NCBI GenBank assembly: GCA_023150805.1
Contig: JAKLKF010000050.1
Span: forward strand, 1-50,565
Direction of reading: 5' to 3'
DNA: 50,565 nucleotides
Origin: Myxococcota bacterium
Lineage (GTDB): Bacteria; Myxococcota_A; UBA796; UBA2385
Below the pieces are notes generated by a model. The model did no database searches. It saw only the letters and a program-made list of their open reading frames with translations, and was not told where the DNA came from. A program made the position numbers and the translations under genes. Shown piece after piece: positions 14,549 to 23,860 of the stretch. The stretch's first letter is position 1, and every line of letters begins with the position of its first letter.

Positions 14549-15856
14549 CTACTTGGCGCTGGCGGCGGGGCGCCAGTCGTCGGGCACCCCCACGCCGGCG
14601 CGGGCGAAGAACTCCTCGGGGAACTTCTTGAGGAAGCTCTGCACGGGCATGGCCGCCGAGGCGCCGAAGAAGCAGATGGTGCGGGAGTGGATGTTGTTGG
14701 CCAGGTCCCGCAGGACGCGGATGTCGGCCTCGGTGGCCTCCCCGTCCCGCAGGCGGGTCAGGATGCTGTACATCCACCCGCAGCCCTCGCGGCAGGGCGT
14801 GCACTGGCCGCAGGACTCGTGCGCGTAGAAGCGCAGCAGGTTGGCCAGCGCGTCCACCAGGTCGGTGCGGTCGTCCATCACGATGAAGCCGCCCGAACCC
14901 AGGTAGGAGCCCGACACCTCGTTGATGGACTCGTAGTCCATGGTCGCCCGGGCCACCTCGGCCGGGGTCATGATCGGCACCGAGCTGCCCCCGGGGATCA
15001 CGGCCTTGAGCGATCGTCCCGGCAGCAGGCCGCCGCACTCGTCGTTGAGCAGCTCCATCATCGGGTAGCCCAGCGGCAGCTCGTAGACGCCGGGCTTGCG
15101 GATGTTGCCCGAGCAGCAGAAGAGCTTGGTGCCCGGGGCCTTCTCGGTGCCGATCGCCTTGTAGGCGTCCGCGCCGTGCTCGACGATCCAGGTGACCGCC
15201 TGCAGCGTCTCGACGTTGTTGACGATGGTCGGGCTGCGCCAGGCGCCCTCCACCGCCGGGAAGGGCGGCTTGAGCTTGGGCTGGCCCCGCTCTCCCTCCA
15301 GGCTGGAGAGCAGCGCGGTCTCTTCCCCGCAGATGTAGGCGCCCGCGCCCTGGTGGGTCCAGACGTCCACGTCGACGCCGCTGCCCAGGATGTTCTTGCC
15401 GACCAGGCCGGCCGCGCGGGCCTCGGCCAGCGCCTGGTCCAGGCGGTCCTTGACGTACTTGAACTCGCCCCGCAGGTAGATGTAGGCCACCTTGGCGCCG
15501 ATCGCACGGGCGGCGATCACGCAGCCCTCGATCAGCATGTGGGGGTCGTTCCAGATGCAGTAGCGGTCCTTGAAGGTGCCCGGCTCGGACTCGTCGGCGT
15601 TGCAGACCAGGTAGACCGGCTTGCCGCCGCGCTTCTCCTCGGGCGGGACGAAGGTCCACTTGGTCCCGGTGGGGAAGCCGGCGCCGCCGCGCCCACGCAG
15701 GCCGCTGGCCTTCACCACCGCCGTGATGTCCGCCGGCGCCATGGTCAGCGCCTTGCGCAGCGCCGTGTACGCGCCGTGCTCCTGCGCCACGGCGAGCGTG
15801 TGCGAGCCGGGGATGCCCCAGCGAGCGGTCAGGATTCGAGGCTTTGGAACGTCCAC
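14549..15856 (-). CDS. nuoF: NADH-quinone oxidoreductase subunit F
   Basis: 435-aa NADH-oxidising subunit with FMN and one 4Fe-4S cluster. Motifs: GLRGRGGAGFPTGTKW (FMN/NADH), NADESEPGTFKDR, GAYICGEETALLSSLEG, and the cluster SCGQCTPCREGC. The start is GTG 15856, with GAGGTGG four bases upstream, giving a 28-base overlap with nuoE in another frame, a tighter packing than usual. Confidence 0.96.
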   Translation of the reverse strand: MDVPKPRILTARWGIPGSHTLAVAQEHGAYTALRKALTMAPADITAVVKASGLRGRGGAGFPTGTKWTFVPPEEKRGGKPVYLVCNADESEPGTFKDRYCIWNDPHMLIEGCVIAARAIGAKVAYIYLRGEFKYVKDRLDQALAEARAAGLVGKNILGSGVDVDVWTHQGAGAYICGEETALLSSLEGERGQPKLKPPFPAVEGAWRSPTIVNNVETLQAVTWIVEHGADAYKAIGTEKAPGTKLFCCSGNIRKPGVYELPLGYPMMELLNDECGGLLPGRSLKAVIPGGSSVPIMTPAEVARATMDYESINEVSGSYLGSGGFIVMDDRTDLVDALANLLRFYAHESCGQCTPCREGCGWMYSILTRLRDGEATEADIRVLRDLANNIHSRTICFFGASAAMPVQSFLKKFPEEFFARAGVGVPDDWRPAASAK

Positions 15857-16404
15857 TTGTCCACCTCAGGGCGCGGCAGCGGCAAGGGCTCGCCCTTGGC
15901 CAGGCCATCCAGGATCCGGTCGATGCTCTCGGGCGTGAGCTGCTCGAAGAAGTCGTCGTCGATCTGCATCATCGGGGCCGAGCCGCAGCTCGCCAGGCAC
16001 TCCACCCGCATCAGGGTGAACATGCCGTCGGGGGTGGTCTGTCCCTCCTCGATGCCCAGCCGATCCTTGATGTGCTCCACGATGCGGTCGGCGCCCGCGA
16101 GCTTGCAGGACAGCGTGTGGCAGACCTGGATCAGGTACTTGCCCGTCGGCTGCTTCTTCAGCATCGTGTAGAAGGTCGCGACCGAGTAGACCTCGCTGGG
16201 CGGCAGGTCGACCGTCTGCGCCACGCGGCGCATCACGTCGAAGGACAGCCACCCCCACTTGCGCTGGGCCAGCCACAGGATGGGCAGCAGGGCGGCCCGC
16301 TGGGTGGGGTAGTGGGTCATCAGCTCGGCGATCTCGGCGCGGTCCTGGTCGGACCAGTCCACCGGGCCGTGACCCTGGGCGGGGGGTTGGGGGAAGGCTG
16401 CCAT
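15829..16404 (-). CDS. nuoE: NADH-quinone oxidoreductase subunit E
   Basis: 191-aa 24-kDa-type subunit with a 2Fe-2S thioredoxin-fold domain. Cluster ligands are seen in VCHTLSC and ECLASCGSAPMM. The helical N-terminal part has HYPTQRAALLPILWLAQRKWGW and the EVYSVATFYTML hallmark. Starts four bases after the nuoD stop (ATG 16404), and its 3' end lies inside nuoF. Confidence 0.96.
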   Translation of the reverse strand: MAAFPQPPAQGHGPVDWSDQDRAEIAELMTHYPTQRAALLPILWLAQRKWGWLSFDVMRRVAQTVDLPPSEVYSVATFYTMLKKQPTGKYLIQVCHTLSCKLAGADRIVEHIKDRLGIEEGQTTPDGMFTLMRVECLASCGSAPMMQIDDDFFEQLTPESIDRILDGLAKGEPLPLPRPEVDKWTFQSLES

Positions 16405-16408
16405 TGCG

Positions 16409-17599
16409 CTACCTGTCCAGCTCGCCGGCGATGACGTTGATCGAGCCCAGGGCGGCGACGGCGTCGGCCAGCATCGAGCCCTGGATCATGTGGGGGAAGG
16501 CGCAGTAGTTGGCGAAGCAGGGCGGGCGGATCCGCACGCGCCAGGGCTTCGGTCCACCCGAGCTGACGATGTAGAAGCCCAGCTCGCCGTTGCCGCCCTC
16601 GGTGGCCGAGTAGTACTCGCCCCGGGGCACGCGCGCGCCGTGCATGATCAGCTTGAAGTGGTTGATGAGCCCCTCCATCGTGTTGTACACGAGGTCCTTC
16701 TGGGGCAGCACCACGTGGGGATCCTCGGCGATCCAGGGCCCGGGCGGCAGCTTGTCGGCGGCCTGCAGGATGATGCGCCGCGACTGCTCCATCTCGTCGA
16801 AGCGGAGGATGATGCGGTCGTAGGTGTCGCCGTTCTGCCGGGTCACCACGTCCCAGTCGTACTGGTCGTAGCCCCAGTAGGGCTGGGCGCGGCGCACGTC
16901 GTAGGCCACACCGGTGGCGCGCAGGCAGGGGCCGGTCAGCCCGAAGTTCAGCGCGTCCTCCTGGCTGATGGCGACGACCCCCTGGGTGCGGTCCATCACG
17001 ATGCGGTTGCGCTCGACCAGGCCGCGCACGTCGGCCAGCATGGGCCCGAGCTCTTCCATCACGGTGCGCAGCTTGGACAGCCAGCCGTCGGGCACGTCCA
17101 TCGCCACGCCGCCCAGGCGCGGGTAGTTCACCATCATCCGCGCGCCGGTCAGCTCCTCGTAGAGGTCGTAGATCCGCTCGCGGTAGCCGTAGAGGTACCA
17201 GAAGTTCGTCAGGCCGCCCAGGTCGACGAAGTTCGTGCCGGCGCAGACGGCGTGGTCGATGATGCGCGCCATCTCGCTGGTGATGACGCGGATGGCCTGG
17301 GCGCGCGGCGGCACCTCCAGCCCGATCATCGACTCGACGGCGTGGCACCAGGCGTTGCTGTTGTGCACCGGGCTCATGTAGTTGAGCCGCTCGGCGTAGG
17401 GGACGACCTGCTCGTAGAAGACGTTCTCGGCCTGCTTCTCGAAGCCGCGGTGCAGGTAGCCGATCTCGCAGGCGCTGCGGGTGATCGTCTCGCCGTCGAG
17501 CTCGCACTGGATGCGCAGGGTGCCGTGCGTGACCGGGTGCGAGGGGCCGATGTTGACCACCAGGCGCTCGGTCGCCAGGGGGGCCAGGCGGGAGCTCAT
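16409..17599 (-). CDS. nuoD: NADH-quinone oxidoreductase subunit D
   Basis: 396-aa 49-kDa-type subunit that with NuoB forms the quinone-reduction site. Seen: NIGPSHPVTHGTLR (quinone-site His/Thr loop), EIGYLHRGFEK, NAWCHAVESMIG, and the C-terminal ARVPRGEYYSATEGGNGELGF and FANYCAFPHMIQG. Not fused to NuoC. ATG 17599 overlaps the nuoC stop (ATGA). Confidence 0.97.
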   Translation of the reverse strand: MSSRLAPLATERLVVNIGPSHPVTHGTLRIQCELDGETITRSACEIGYLHRGFEKQAENVFYEQVVPYAERLNYMSPVHNSNAWCHAVESMIGLEVPPRAQAIRVITSEMARIIDHAVCAGTNFVDLGGLTNFWYLYGYRERIYDLYEELTGARMMVNYPRLGGVAMDVPDGWLSKLRTVMEELGPMLADVRGLVERNRIVMDRTQGVVAISQEDALNFGLTGPCLRATGVAYDVRRAQPYWGYDQYDWDVVTRQNGDTYDRIILRFDEMEQSRRIILQAADKLPPGPWIAEDPHVVLPQKDLVYNTMEGLINHFKLIMHGARVPRGEYYSATEGGNGELGFYIVSSGGPKPWRVRIRPPCFANYCAFPHMIQGSMLADAVAALGSINVIAGELDR

Positions 17600-18120
17600 G
17601 CCCACTCCGGGTCGTCGGTCAGCAGGTGCTCGGCCGGGCGGGCCAGCTTCTGCCGCTTGTTGATGGGGTAGTCCTTGCGCAGCGGGTGACCCTCGAAGTC
17701 GTCGTGGTTCAGGATCCGGCGCAGGTTGGGGTGCCCGTCGAAGCCGATGCCGAACTGGTCGAAGATCTCGCGCTCCATCCAGTTGGCCGTGCGCCAGGAC
17801 TGCCAGACGCTGGGCACGCGCACGGTGTCGTCGGTGACCGCGCACTTCACGCGGAAGCGGTAGTTCTGCTTGAGCGACTGGAGCTGGTAGGCGATCTCGA
17901 AGCGCCAGTCCGGCTCGTCGGGGAAGCCCTGGTAGTCCACGCCGCCCACGTCCGTGAGCAGGTTCATGTCCAGCTCGGGGTCGTCGCGCAGGAAGTGGAG
18001 CACCTCGACCAGGTCGGCGGGGCGCACGATCACCCAGTGCTGGCCGGCGAAGCTGCCCGCGCTGACGATGCGCTCGCCGAACCGGGCCTGGACCTTGCGG
18101 CTGATCTCTGCCTGTTCCAT
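17596..18120 (-). CDS. nuoC: NADH-quinone oxidoreductase subunit C
   Basis: 174-aa 30-kDa-type subunit of the peripheral arm. Signatures: LLTDVGGVDY, FEIAYQLQSLKQNYRFRVK, ANWMEREIFDQFGIGFDGHPNLRRIL and the closing FEGHPLRKDYP. ATG 18120; an open frame to 18369 is a shadow of nuoB. 53 bases after nuoB, the widest gap within nuoA-I. Confidence 0.96.
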   Translation of the reverse strand: MEQAEISRKVQARFGERIVSAGSFAGQHWVIVRPADLVEVLHFLRDDPELDMNLLTDVGGVDYQGFPDEPDWRFEIAYQLQSLKQNYRFRVKCAVTDDTVRVPSVWQSWRTANWMEREIFDQFGIGFDGHPNLRRILNHDDFEGHPLRKDYPINKRQKLARPAEHLLTDDPEWA

Positions 18121-18173
18121 CGACGTCCTCGTGCGGTGGCCCGGCCCTGGCGGCGCCGGGCGTGGCGGCCCGC

Positions 18174-18653
18174 TCAGCGCCAGTCGGCGGCCTTCTCCCG
18201 GGAGATCTTCTCCTGGATCTTCACGATGGCGCCGATGACGTTCTCGGGCCGCGGCGGGCAGCCGGCGACGTAGACGTCGACCGGGATCAGCTCGTCGATG
18301 CCCTGCACGACGCTGTAGTTGTCGTAGAAGCCGCCCGAGCTGGCGCAGGCGCCCATGCTGACCACCCACTTGGGGTCCGGCATCTGGTCGTAGATCTGCT
18401 TGAGCACCGGCGCCATCTTCTGCGTGATGGTGCCCATCACCAGCAGCAGGTCGGCCTGCCGGGGCGAGAAGCGGACCAGCTCGGCGCCGAACCGGCTCAC
18501 GTCGTAGCGGTTGCTCACCACGCCCATGAACTCGATGGCGCAGCAGGCCGTGCCGAAGGGCATCGGCCAGAGGGAGTACTTGCGGCCCCAGTTGATGACG
18601 GCGTCGACCGTCGTCGTCAGGAAGGGCGACTCCAGGCGCGACTCTAGTCCCAC
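18174..18653 (-). CDS. nuoB: NADH-quinone oxidoreductase subunit B
   Basis: 159-aa subunit holding cluster N2, the last electron donor to quinone. Typical start ([30 protein letters not shown]), the tandem Cys in [10 protein letters not shown], then [18 protein letters not shown] and VAGCPPRPE. The start is GTG 18653, which overlaps the nuoA stop by ten bases (GTGGGACTAG); the long frame beyond it is not coding. Confidence 0.96.
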   Translation of the reverse strand: MGLESRLESPFLTTTVDAVINWGRKYSLWPMPFGTACCAIEFMGVVSNRYDVSRFGAELVRFSPRQADLLLVMGTITQKMAPVLKQIYDQMPDPKWVVSMGACASSGGFYDNYSVVQGIDELIPVDVYVAGCPPRPENVIGAIVKIQEKISREKAADWR

Positions 18654-19012
18654 TGGAACGCTCCGCGCTTGAGGCAGTAGACCCAGCCGAGGAAGAGCAC
18701 GCCCAGGAAGAGCGCCATCTCGGCCAGCAGGAACAGGCCCGCGCCCGCCTGGACGAAGGACTGGTAGACCGTGGCCCACGGGAAGAGGAAGACCGCTTCC
18801 AGGTCGAAGAGGAGGAAGAGCACCGCGACCAGGTAGAACTTCACGCTGAAGCGGTGGTGGGTGCCTCCGACCGGGGGCATGCCGCACTCGTAGACCGCGG
18901 CCTTCGTCGCGCTGGGGCGCTTCGGGCCGAAGTAGTAGGACAGCCCGACGAAGGCCAGGCTGAACACGACCGCGATGGTGAGGGCGAAGGCGACGGGAAC
19001 GTAGGCGTGCAT
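18644..19012 (-). CDS. nuoA: NADH-quinone oxidoreductase subunit A
   Basis: 122-aa membrane subunit with three transmembrane helices. Between the first two lies the conserved YECGMPPVG loop (Cys at the quinone gate), and the second helix starts [25 protein letters not shown] 19012 fits the family length; an in-frame extension to 19090 lacks family sequence. First gene of the nuo operon, with a 181-base divergent gap to rnhB. Confidence 0.95.
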   Translation of the reverse strand: MHAYVPVAFALTIAVVFSLAFVGLSYYFGPKRPSATKAAVYECGMPPVGGTHHRFSVKFYLVAVLFLLFDLEAVFLFPWATVYQSFVQAGAGLFLLAEMALFLGVLFLGWVYCLKRGAFQWD

Positions 19013-19193
19013 GGGTGCCCCGCGCGGGGGAGGGGCTCGGCAGGCCGGGCCCCTCGGGAGGCCCCCGACTACCCCGCCCCGGGGGGGCAAGCAAGCCGTC
19101 GGACGGCCGGGTCGGCCGGTCCCTCCTGCGCCCTGCCCCCGGCCCGCACCGCCGGCGGAGGTCGCGGCGCCATCCGCCGGTTATGCACTGGTG
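19013..19193. promoter_or_regulatory. divergent promoter region between nuoA and rnhB
   Basis: 181 non-coding bases. On the minus strand GGGGTAGTCGGGG lies about 60 bases before nuoA and could hold its -10 (TAGTCG). On the plus strand GGTTATGCACTGG ends three bases before the rnhB ATG (TTATGC at 19181-19186). No -35 or operator is convincing. Confidence 0.35.
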
Positions 19194-19859
19194 ATGCGGA
19201 TCCTCGGGCTGGATGAGGCAGGCAGGGGCAGCGTCCTCGGGCCACTGGTGGTGGGCGCCTTCGCGTGGGAGGCCCCCGCAGGCTGCGACCTTCGCGACCT
19301 CCCCTCCCAGGCCCCCTTGCGCGAAGCGGGCGCGGACGACAGCAAGGCCCTCCGCCCGGCGCGGCGCGACCAGGTGCGGGCAATCCTGTCCACGCTGGGC
19401 GAGGGCCGCGTGCGGCGGGTCGAGGCCGGCGACATCGACCAGGGCAACGTCAACGATCTGGAGGAGGCCGCCTTCCTCGACCTGGTCCGCGACCTCCGTC
19501 CCGCGCGCGTCTACCTGGACGCGCCCGTCCACCCCCGCGGCGTGCCCGCCCTCTGCGCGCGCCTGCTCCGGGGCCTCGCCGGCGGCGACCTCCCCCCGCC
19601 GGCCCTGGTCGTCGAGCCCAAGGCCGACGCCACCTGGCCGGTCGTCGGCGCGGCCAGCATCTTCGCCAAGGTGGCCCGCGACGAGGCGATGCGGGCGCTG
19701 TCGGAGCAGCACGGGCGCGACCTGGGCTCGGGCTATCCCTCCGACCCCAAGAGCCGCCGCTGGCTGGCCGAGCTGCTGGCCGCCTCTGCCCCGCTGCCCG
19801 CCTGCGTCCGCCAGCGCTGGGCCACCCTGGACGTCCTGCGCCAGCAGGCGTTGTTCTAG
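19194..19859 (+). CDS. rnhB: ribonuclease HII, archaeal-like
   Basis: 221-aa cytosolic nuclease that cuts RNA in RNA-DNA hybrids and removes misincorporated ribonucleotides. Catalytic acids: Asp-Glu in [16 protein letters not shown], Asp in VYLDAP and Asp in KVARDEAM. The opening motif [16 protein letters not shown] and the [16 protein letters not shown] block resemble archaeal/eukaryotic RNase H2 (DEAGRGPVIGPLV) more than the bacterial DEVGRGPLAGPVV type; the usual Pro is Ser. ATG 19194 fits the family N-terminus, and a GTG three bases earlier is possible. Its TAG and that of the convergent lipoprotein gene share the palindrome CTAG at 19856-19859. Confidence 0.92.
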   Translation: MRILGLDEAGRGSVLGPLVVGAFAWEAPAGCDLRDLPSQAPLREAGADDSKALRPARRDQVRAILSTLGEGRVRRVEAGDIDQGNVNDLEEAAFLDLVRDLRPARVYLDAPVHPRGVPALCARLLRGLAGGDLPPPALVVEPKADATWPVVGAASIFAKVARDEAMRALSEQHGRDLGSGYPSDPKSRRWLAELLAASAPLPACVRQRWATLDVLRQQALF

Positions 19860-20308
19860 TCGGCCGCGCCGGGGTCCCCGCCGGGGAAGCAGCGCCCGCC
19901 GCCCTCGTTCATCGCCCGCTCGGCCTCCAGGAAGCTGCACACGTCCTTGGGGTCGACGCCCGCGATGATGCCCTGCCCGCGCTGCCACATCAGCGCGCAG
20001 TCGTGGCAGACGGGCTCTCCCTTCTGCAGCCCCGGCCCGCAGTTGCAGCCGCCGGCCATCAACGCGCAGTGGGTGCAGGGGATCCGGATGCAGCACTGGA
20101 AGGTGCCCGCCTCGGTGAGCTGCTGCACCCGGGCGCGCAGGGCGGCGTAGATGGCCTTGCGCTGCTCCTCGAACTCCCGGCTGTCGGCCGGCGGGCGCGA
20201 GGGCACGACCACCACCTCGATGGCGTCGGCAGGCAGGGCCGGCGCCGCCGGGGGAGGGGGCGCGGGCGAGGGGGCGCAACCCAGCGCCAGCAGGAAGGCC
20301 AGGAGCAT
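19856..20308 (-). CDS. small Cys-rich lipoprotein
   Basis: 150 aa. Short lipoprotein signal [11 protein letters not shown] (ten residues before the Cys) with a Pro/Ala linker, a charged helical stretch ([21 protein letters not shown]), and a compact Cys-rich region at about 70-110: [17 protein letters not shown], then CNC and CHDC. Counting the pairs, nine or ten Cys fall within some 45 residues, a density that suggests metal or cluster binding rather than disulfides alone. Two further Cys lie near the C-terminus. I do not recognise the family. A surface metal-binding role is inference. The following gene on the same strand starts 32 bases upstream at the vWA-like lipoprotein stop, so the two may be co-transcribed. 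Confidence 0.7.
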   Translation of the reverse strand: MLLAFLLALGCAPSPAPPPPAAPALPADAIEVVVVPSRPPADSREFEEQRKAIYAALRARVQQLTEAGTFQCCIRIPCTHCALMAGGCNCGPGLQKGEPVCHDCALMWQRGQGIIAGVDPKDVCSFLEAERAMNEGGGRCFPGGDPGAAD

Positions 20309-20340
20309 GGACGGGGGACCACCGGCGACGGGGCGCAGCC

Positions 20341-22335
20341 TCAGGGCACGAACTCGGGGCGGATCACGACCCAGACCGGCACGGCGTCGAAGGCCAGCCC
20401 CTGGTCGTGGACCTCGACCTCGGCGTGGTAGAACTGGTCGTCGGGGCGCACCTGGGCGGCAGTGGACAGGGTGAAGCCCCAGGACAGCGTGTTGCCCCGC
20501 TCGATGGTGAAGACCTCGCCCTCGGGGTGGAACTCCGAGATCCAGCCCCGCTCGTCGTCCTTCAGCTCGAAGGACAGCTCCAGCTCCATGTCCTCGACCA
20601 TCTGCCACAGGGCGTCGACGATGTCGTCCAGCTCCGGCCAGTCCCAGCTCCCGAAGAGCACCGCCGGGTCGTCCTTGTGCCCGTCGCCGTCGGTGTCGAT
20701 GTAGGACCCCGTCGCCTGGGCGAGCTCGATGAGCTGCCCTTGCAGCGTGTCGTCGTTGGCCTGGTACTCGTAGACGTTCATGCCCAGCACCCGGCCGCCC
20801 AGCTCGCCGATGGCCGCCACGGCCTGGTCCTTGCTGGCGGGGTCGTCGCAGGTGCCCTCGGGCATCTCGTGGCCCATGCTGCCGTCGCGGATGGTGTTGT
20901 CCGCCGCCAGCAGGAAGATGGGCGACGCGCCGCTGCGGATGCCCACGCCGCCGCGGGTGCCCGAGCCGTCCACCGAGGCGTCGTAGGTGCCGCCGGCCTT
21001 GCCGCGGAAGGCGTCGGTCTCGCTGGCGATGAAGGGGCGGGAGTCGTCGAGGTGGGTGAAGACCCCGTCGCAGCCCATGTCGAAGCCCTTGCCGGTCGAG
21101 GCCTGGAAGAGCGCCTCGTAGGCGCTGCCCAGCGCGTCGCCGCCGTAGACCATGCGGTGGCCCTGGGCCTCGTTGATGACCGACGAGGCGTCCGTGCTGA
21201 CCTGGTGGGCCAGCTCGTAGGGCGTGCCGGCCGCGGCCGCCCACGAGGGCTGGTAGCGGTAGTCGTCGTAGGTGCCGAAGCCGATCGCCACGTCCTCGAA
21301 CTCCTCGAAGAGCCGGCGCACGAGCTGCTCGATGAAGCTCTCCAGGTCGGGGTGGTAGCAGGAGTAGCTGTAGGCCGTGTCCAGCAGCACGAAGATGTCG
21401 GTCTTGTACTGGTCGAGGATGTACTCGTCCTCGTACTCGACCACCTGCCGGGGGCCGGTCTCCAGCACCACGCCGTCGGGGTAGCTCGCCGCGGACAGCG
21501 GGTCGGTCTCCGCGAAGTCCTCCAGCCCGTCGGTGAAGCCGTCGTCGTCGCTGTCCCGGTCCATCGGGTCGGTCAGGACCAGCGCCTCGTAGTCGTTGGT
21601 CAGCCCGTCGCCGTCGATGTCCTCGTCGACGTAGTCGGCGACGCCGTCGGTGTCGGTGTCCAGCATCTCCTCGCAGGCTCCGCCGGCCTCGTCCATGTCG
21701 GGGGTGCCGTCGCCGTCGCTGTCCAGGTCCAGATAGTCGGGCGTGCTGTCGCCGTCGCTGTCGCGCGGCTCGGGCTGGCCCTCGGTGACCCCCGCCTCGA
21801 TCCGGTCGGGGATGCAGTCCCCGTCGCTGTCCAGGTCCCGGTAGCTGCCGACGCCGTCGGCGTCGGGGTCGGACAGCCCCTCGACCACGTCGAGCAGCGC
21901 GTCCCCGTCGTCGTCGGTGTCCCGCCAGTTGCCCAGCCCGTCCCCGTCCAGGTCGGCGGGGGCCTCGCACTGGCCGACCTCGTCCTGGTCGTCCAGGCCG
22001 TTGCCGTCGCTGTCCAGGTCCAGGTAGTCGGGCACGCCGTCGACGTCGGCGTCCATCGGCAGCGCGTAGGGCTCGACGTCGCCCCGCTCGATCAGGTCGG
22101 GGATGCAGTCGCCGTCGCTGTCTGGATCCAGGTAGTCGGCCACCCCGTCGCCGTCGCTGTCCCCGGTGCCCTCCACCTCGTCGGTGATCAGGTCGCCGTC
22201 GGCGTCGTCGGCCTCGGGCAGCTCGGTCTCGCCGTCCCCGCCGCCCGGGTCGGCCCCCTCCTCGGGGGTGCAGGCGAGGGCGAGCAGGGAGGTCAGCGCG
22301 ACGGTGCGTGGCCAGGCCGAGGCGAGGAGGGACAT
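20341..22335 (-). CDS. thrombospondin-3-repeat lipoprotein with vWA-like domain
   Basis: 664 aa. Signal peptide of normal length ([22 protein letters not shown]) with a lipobox, then an acidic linker. Residues about 45-265 are ten or so calcium-binding thrombospondin type 3-like repeats built on DxDxDGxxD and [10 protein letters not shown] units. Residues about 300-600 look like a von Willebrand A fold ([14 protein letters not shown] near 310) in which the usual DxSxS metal site is altered to DTAYS, plus a C-terminal beta-rich part. Probably a surface adhesin or structural protein stabilised by calcium. The repeats account for the strong CGTCGCCGTCG-type periodicity of the DNA at 21500-22230. 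No enzymatic function is evident. Confidence 0.8.
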   Translation of the reverse strand: MSLLASAWPRTVALTSLLALACTPEEGADPGGGDGETELPEADDADGDLITDEVEGTGDSDGDGVADYLDPDSDGDCIPDLIERGDVEPYALPMDADVDGVPDYLDLDSDGNGLDDQDEVGQCEAPADLDGDGLGNWRDTDDDGDALLDVVEGLSDPDADGVGSYRDLDSDGDCIPDRIEAGVTEGQPEPRDSDGDSTPDYLDLDSDGDGTPDMDEAGGACEEMLDTDTDGVADYVDEDIDGDGLTNDYEALVLTDPMDRDSDDDGFTDGLEDFAETDPLSAASYPDGVVLETGPRQVVEYEDEYILDQYKTDIFVLLDTAYSYSCYHPDLESFIEQLVRRLFEEFEDVAIGFGTYDDYRYQPSWAAAAGTPYELAHQVSTDASSVINEAQGHRMVYGGDALGSAYEALFQASTGKGFDMGCDGVFTHLDDSRPFIASETDAFRGKAGGTYDASVDGSGTRGGVGIRSGASPIFLLAADNTIRDGSMGHEMPEGTCDDPASKDQAVAAIGELGGRVLGMNVYEYQANDDTLQGQLIELAQATGSYIDTDGDGHKDDPAVLFGSWDWPELDDIVDALWQMVEDMELELSFELKDDERGWISEFHPEGEVFTIERGNTLSWGFTLSTAAQVRPDDQFYHAEVEVHDQGLAFDAVPVWVVIRPEFVP

Positions 22336-22399
22336 GGGCGCTCCGGTCCAGGTGTCGCTGCCATTGTCGGCGCCGGCGGGCCGGGTTGCAAGGGCCCGG

Positions 22400-23761
22400 T
22401 CAGATGGCGCGACTGAACCGCGGGCCCGCCTCGACCCCCGGCTGGTGCAGGTAGGCGTCGAAGGCGGCGGCCACGTTGCGGACCAGGATCCGCCCGCGGT
22501 CGGTCACCCGCAGCTCCCGGTCGTCCACCTCGACCAGCCCCAGGTCCTGCAGCGGCCGCAGCCGCAGCAGGTCGGCGGCCAGGTACTCCAGCGGATCGAT
22601 GGACCAGCGGGCAGCGACCTGCCCCCAGTCCAGCCGCAGGTTGCACATCAGCCCCATGATCAGGGCCTGCCGGAGCTGGTCGTCCCAGGACAGGCGCATC
22701 CCCTTCTCGATGGCCGGCTGGTCGGCCTCGACGGCCTTCCACCAGCGCGAGAGGTGGCTGGTCTGCTGGAAGAAGCCGGTCCGGAACTGGCTGATGGAGC
22801 TGGTGCCCAGCCCGATCAGCTCCAGGTCGGGCAGGGTGGTGTAGCCCATGAAGTTGCGGTGCAGCCGGCCCTCGCGCGCCGCCACCGCCAGCTCGTCCCC
22901 GGGCAGGGCGAAGTGGTCGAAGCCGATCGCCTGGTAGCCGGCCTCGGCCAGCCGCCGGTGGGCCATCAGGAACAGCTCCAGCCGGGTCTCCGCCGTCGAC
23001 AGGCCGTAGCCCTCCAGCCGCTTCTGGTGGGGCTTGATCCACGGCACGTGGGCGTAGCCGAAGATCGCCAGCCGGTCGGGACGCAGGGCGATCACCTGGT
23101 CGAGGTCGCGGGCGAAGACCTCGGGCACCTGCCGCGGCAGGCCGTACATCAGGTCGACGTTGAGCCCCCGCATCCCGTGCTTGCGCGCCCGGCCCAGGAT
23201 GGCGCCGATGCGCTCGGCCCGCTGGGGCCGACCGACCGCCTCCAGGACGCCGTCGTCGAAGGACTGCACGCCCATGCTGATGCGGCTGGCGCCCAGCTCG
23301 GCCAGGGCGTCGACCTGCTCGTCGGTCGTGATCTCGGGGTCGGCCTCGACGTCCAGCTCGCCGTGCGCGCCCAGGTCGAAGCGCTCGCGCAGCAGCCCGA
23401 CCAGCCGCGCCAGCTCGGCGGGCGTGTGCCAGGTCGGCGTGCCGCCGCCGAGGTGCACGCGCTGCACCGCCAGCCGCTCCACCGGGAGGGCCAGGCCGCG
23501 GACCTGCCGCTCCAAGGCGTCGAGGTAGCGCGTGCCGGCGTCGCGGCGGCCGGCGACCACCTGGTTGCAGGCGCAGAAGCTGCACTGCTCGGCGCAGAAG
23601 GGCAGGTGTACGTACACGCTGGCCGGGGCCTGGACCTGGGCCAGGCACTCGTCCTGCCAGGCCGGGTCCACCTCGTCCTTCCACACTGGCGCGGTGGGGT
23701 AGCTGGTGTAGCGGGGGGTGCGCGCGTTGACGAGCGGCACGAGCTCGGGGGACAGCTCCAC
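22400..23761 (-). CDS. hemN: oxygen-independent coproporphyrinogen III oxidase
   Basis: 453-aa radical SAM enzyme that decarboxylates two propionates of coproporphyrinogen III to give protoporphyrinogen IX in heme synthesis without oxygen. True HemN marks are present: TPRYTSYPTAP near the N-terminus and the CxxxCxxC cluster in FCAEQCSFCACN, then GGGTPTWH, SMGVQSFDD and NVDLMYGLP. The length matches HemN rather than the shorter HemW. ATG 23761. The neighbours are unrelated, but a biliverdin-reductase-like gene lies 8 kb away. Confidence 0.93.
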   Translation of the reverse strand: MELSPELVPLVNARTPRYTSYPTAPVWKDEVDPAWQDECLAQVQAPASVYVHLPFCAEQCSFCACNQVVAGRRDAGTRYLDALERQVRGLALPVERLAVQRVHLGGGTPTWHTPAELARLVGLLRERFDLGAHGELDVEADPEITTDEQVDALAELGASRISMGVQSFDDGVLEAVGRPQRAERIGAILGRARKHGMRGLNVDLMYGLPRQVPEVFARDLDQVIALRPDRLAIFGYAHVPWIKPHQKRLEGYGLSTAETRLELFLMAHRRLAEAGYQAIGFDHFALPGDELAVAAREGRLHRNFMGYTTLPDLELIGLGTSSISQFRTGFFQQTSHLSRWWKAVEADQPAIEKGMRLSWDDQLRQALIMGLMCNLRLDWGQVAARWSIDPLEYLAADLLRLRPLQDLGLVEVDDRELRVTDRGRILVRNVAAAFDAYLHQPGVEAGPRFSRAI

Positions 23762-23860
23762 GTTCGCTCCGGTTCCGGCGCCACGGCGGCGGCCATGACT
23801 GGGCCGGTCCTATCGCGTTAGGCGCCGGCCGGGCTTCGACCCCCTCTTCCCGGCCCCCGC

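Noticed and set aside
21500..22230. Possible DNA repeat array or CRISPR-like periodicity
   Set aside because: The period comes from the DxDxDG codons of thrombospondin-3 repeats in the lipoprotein, not from spaced identical repeats.
22336..22399. Separate promoter for the vWA-like lipoprotein after hemN
   Set aside because: The 64-base gap has no hexamer of the TAGGCT type and no ribosome-binding site stronger than background.
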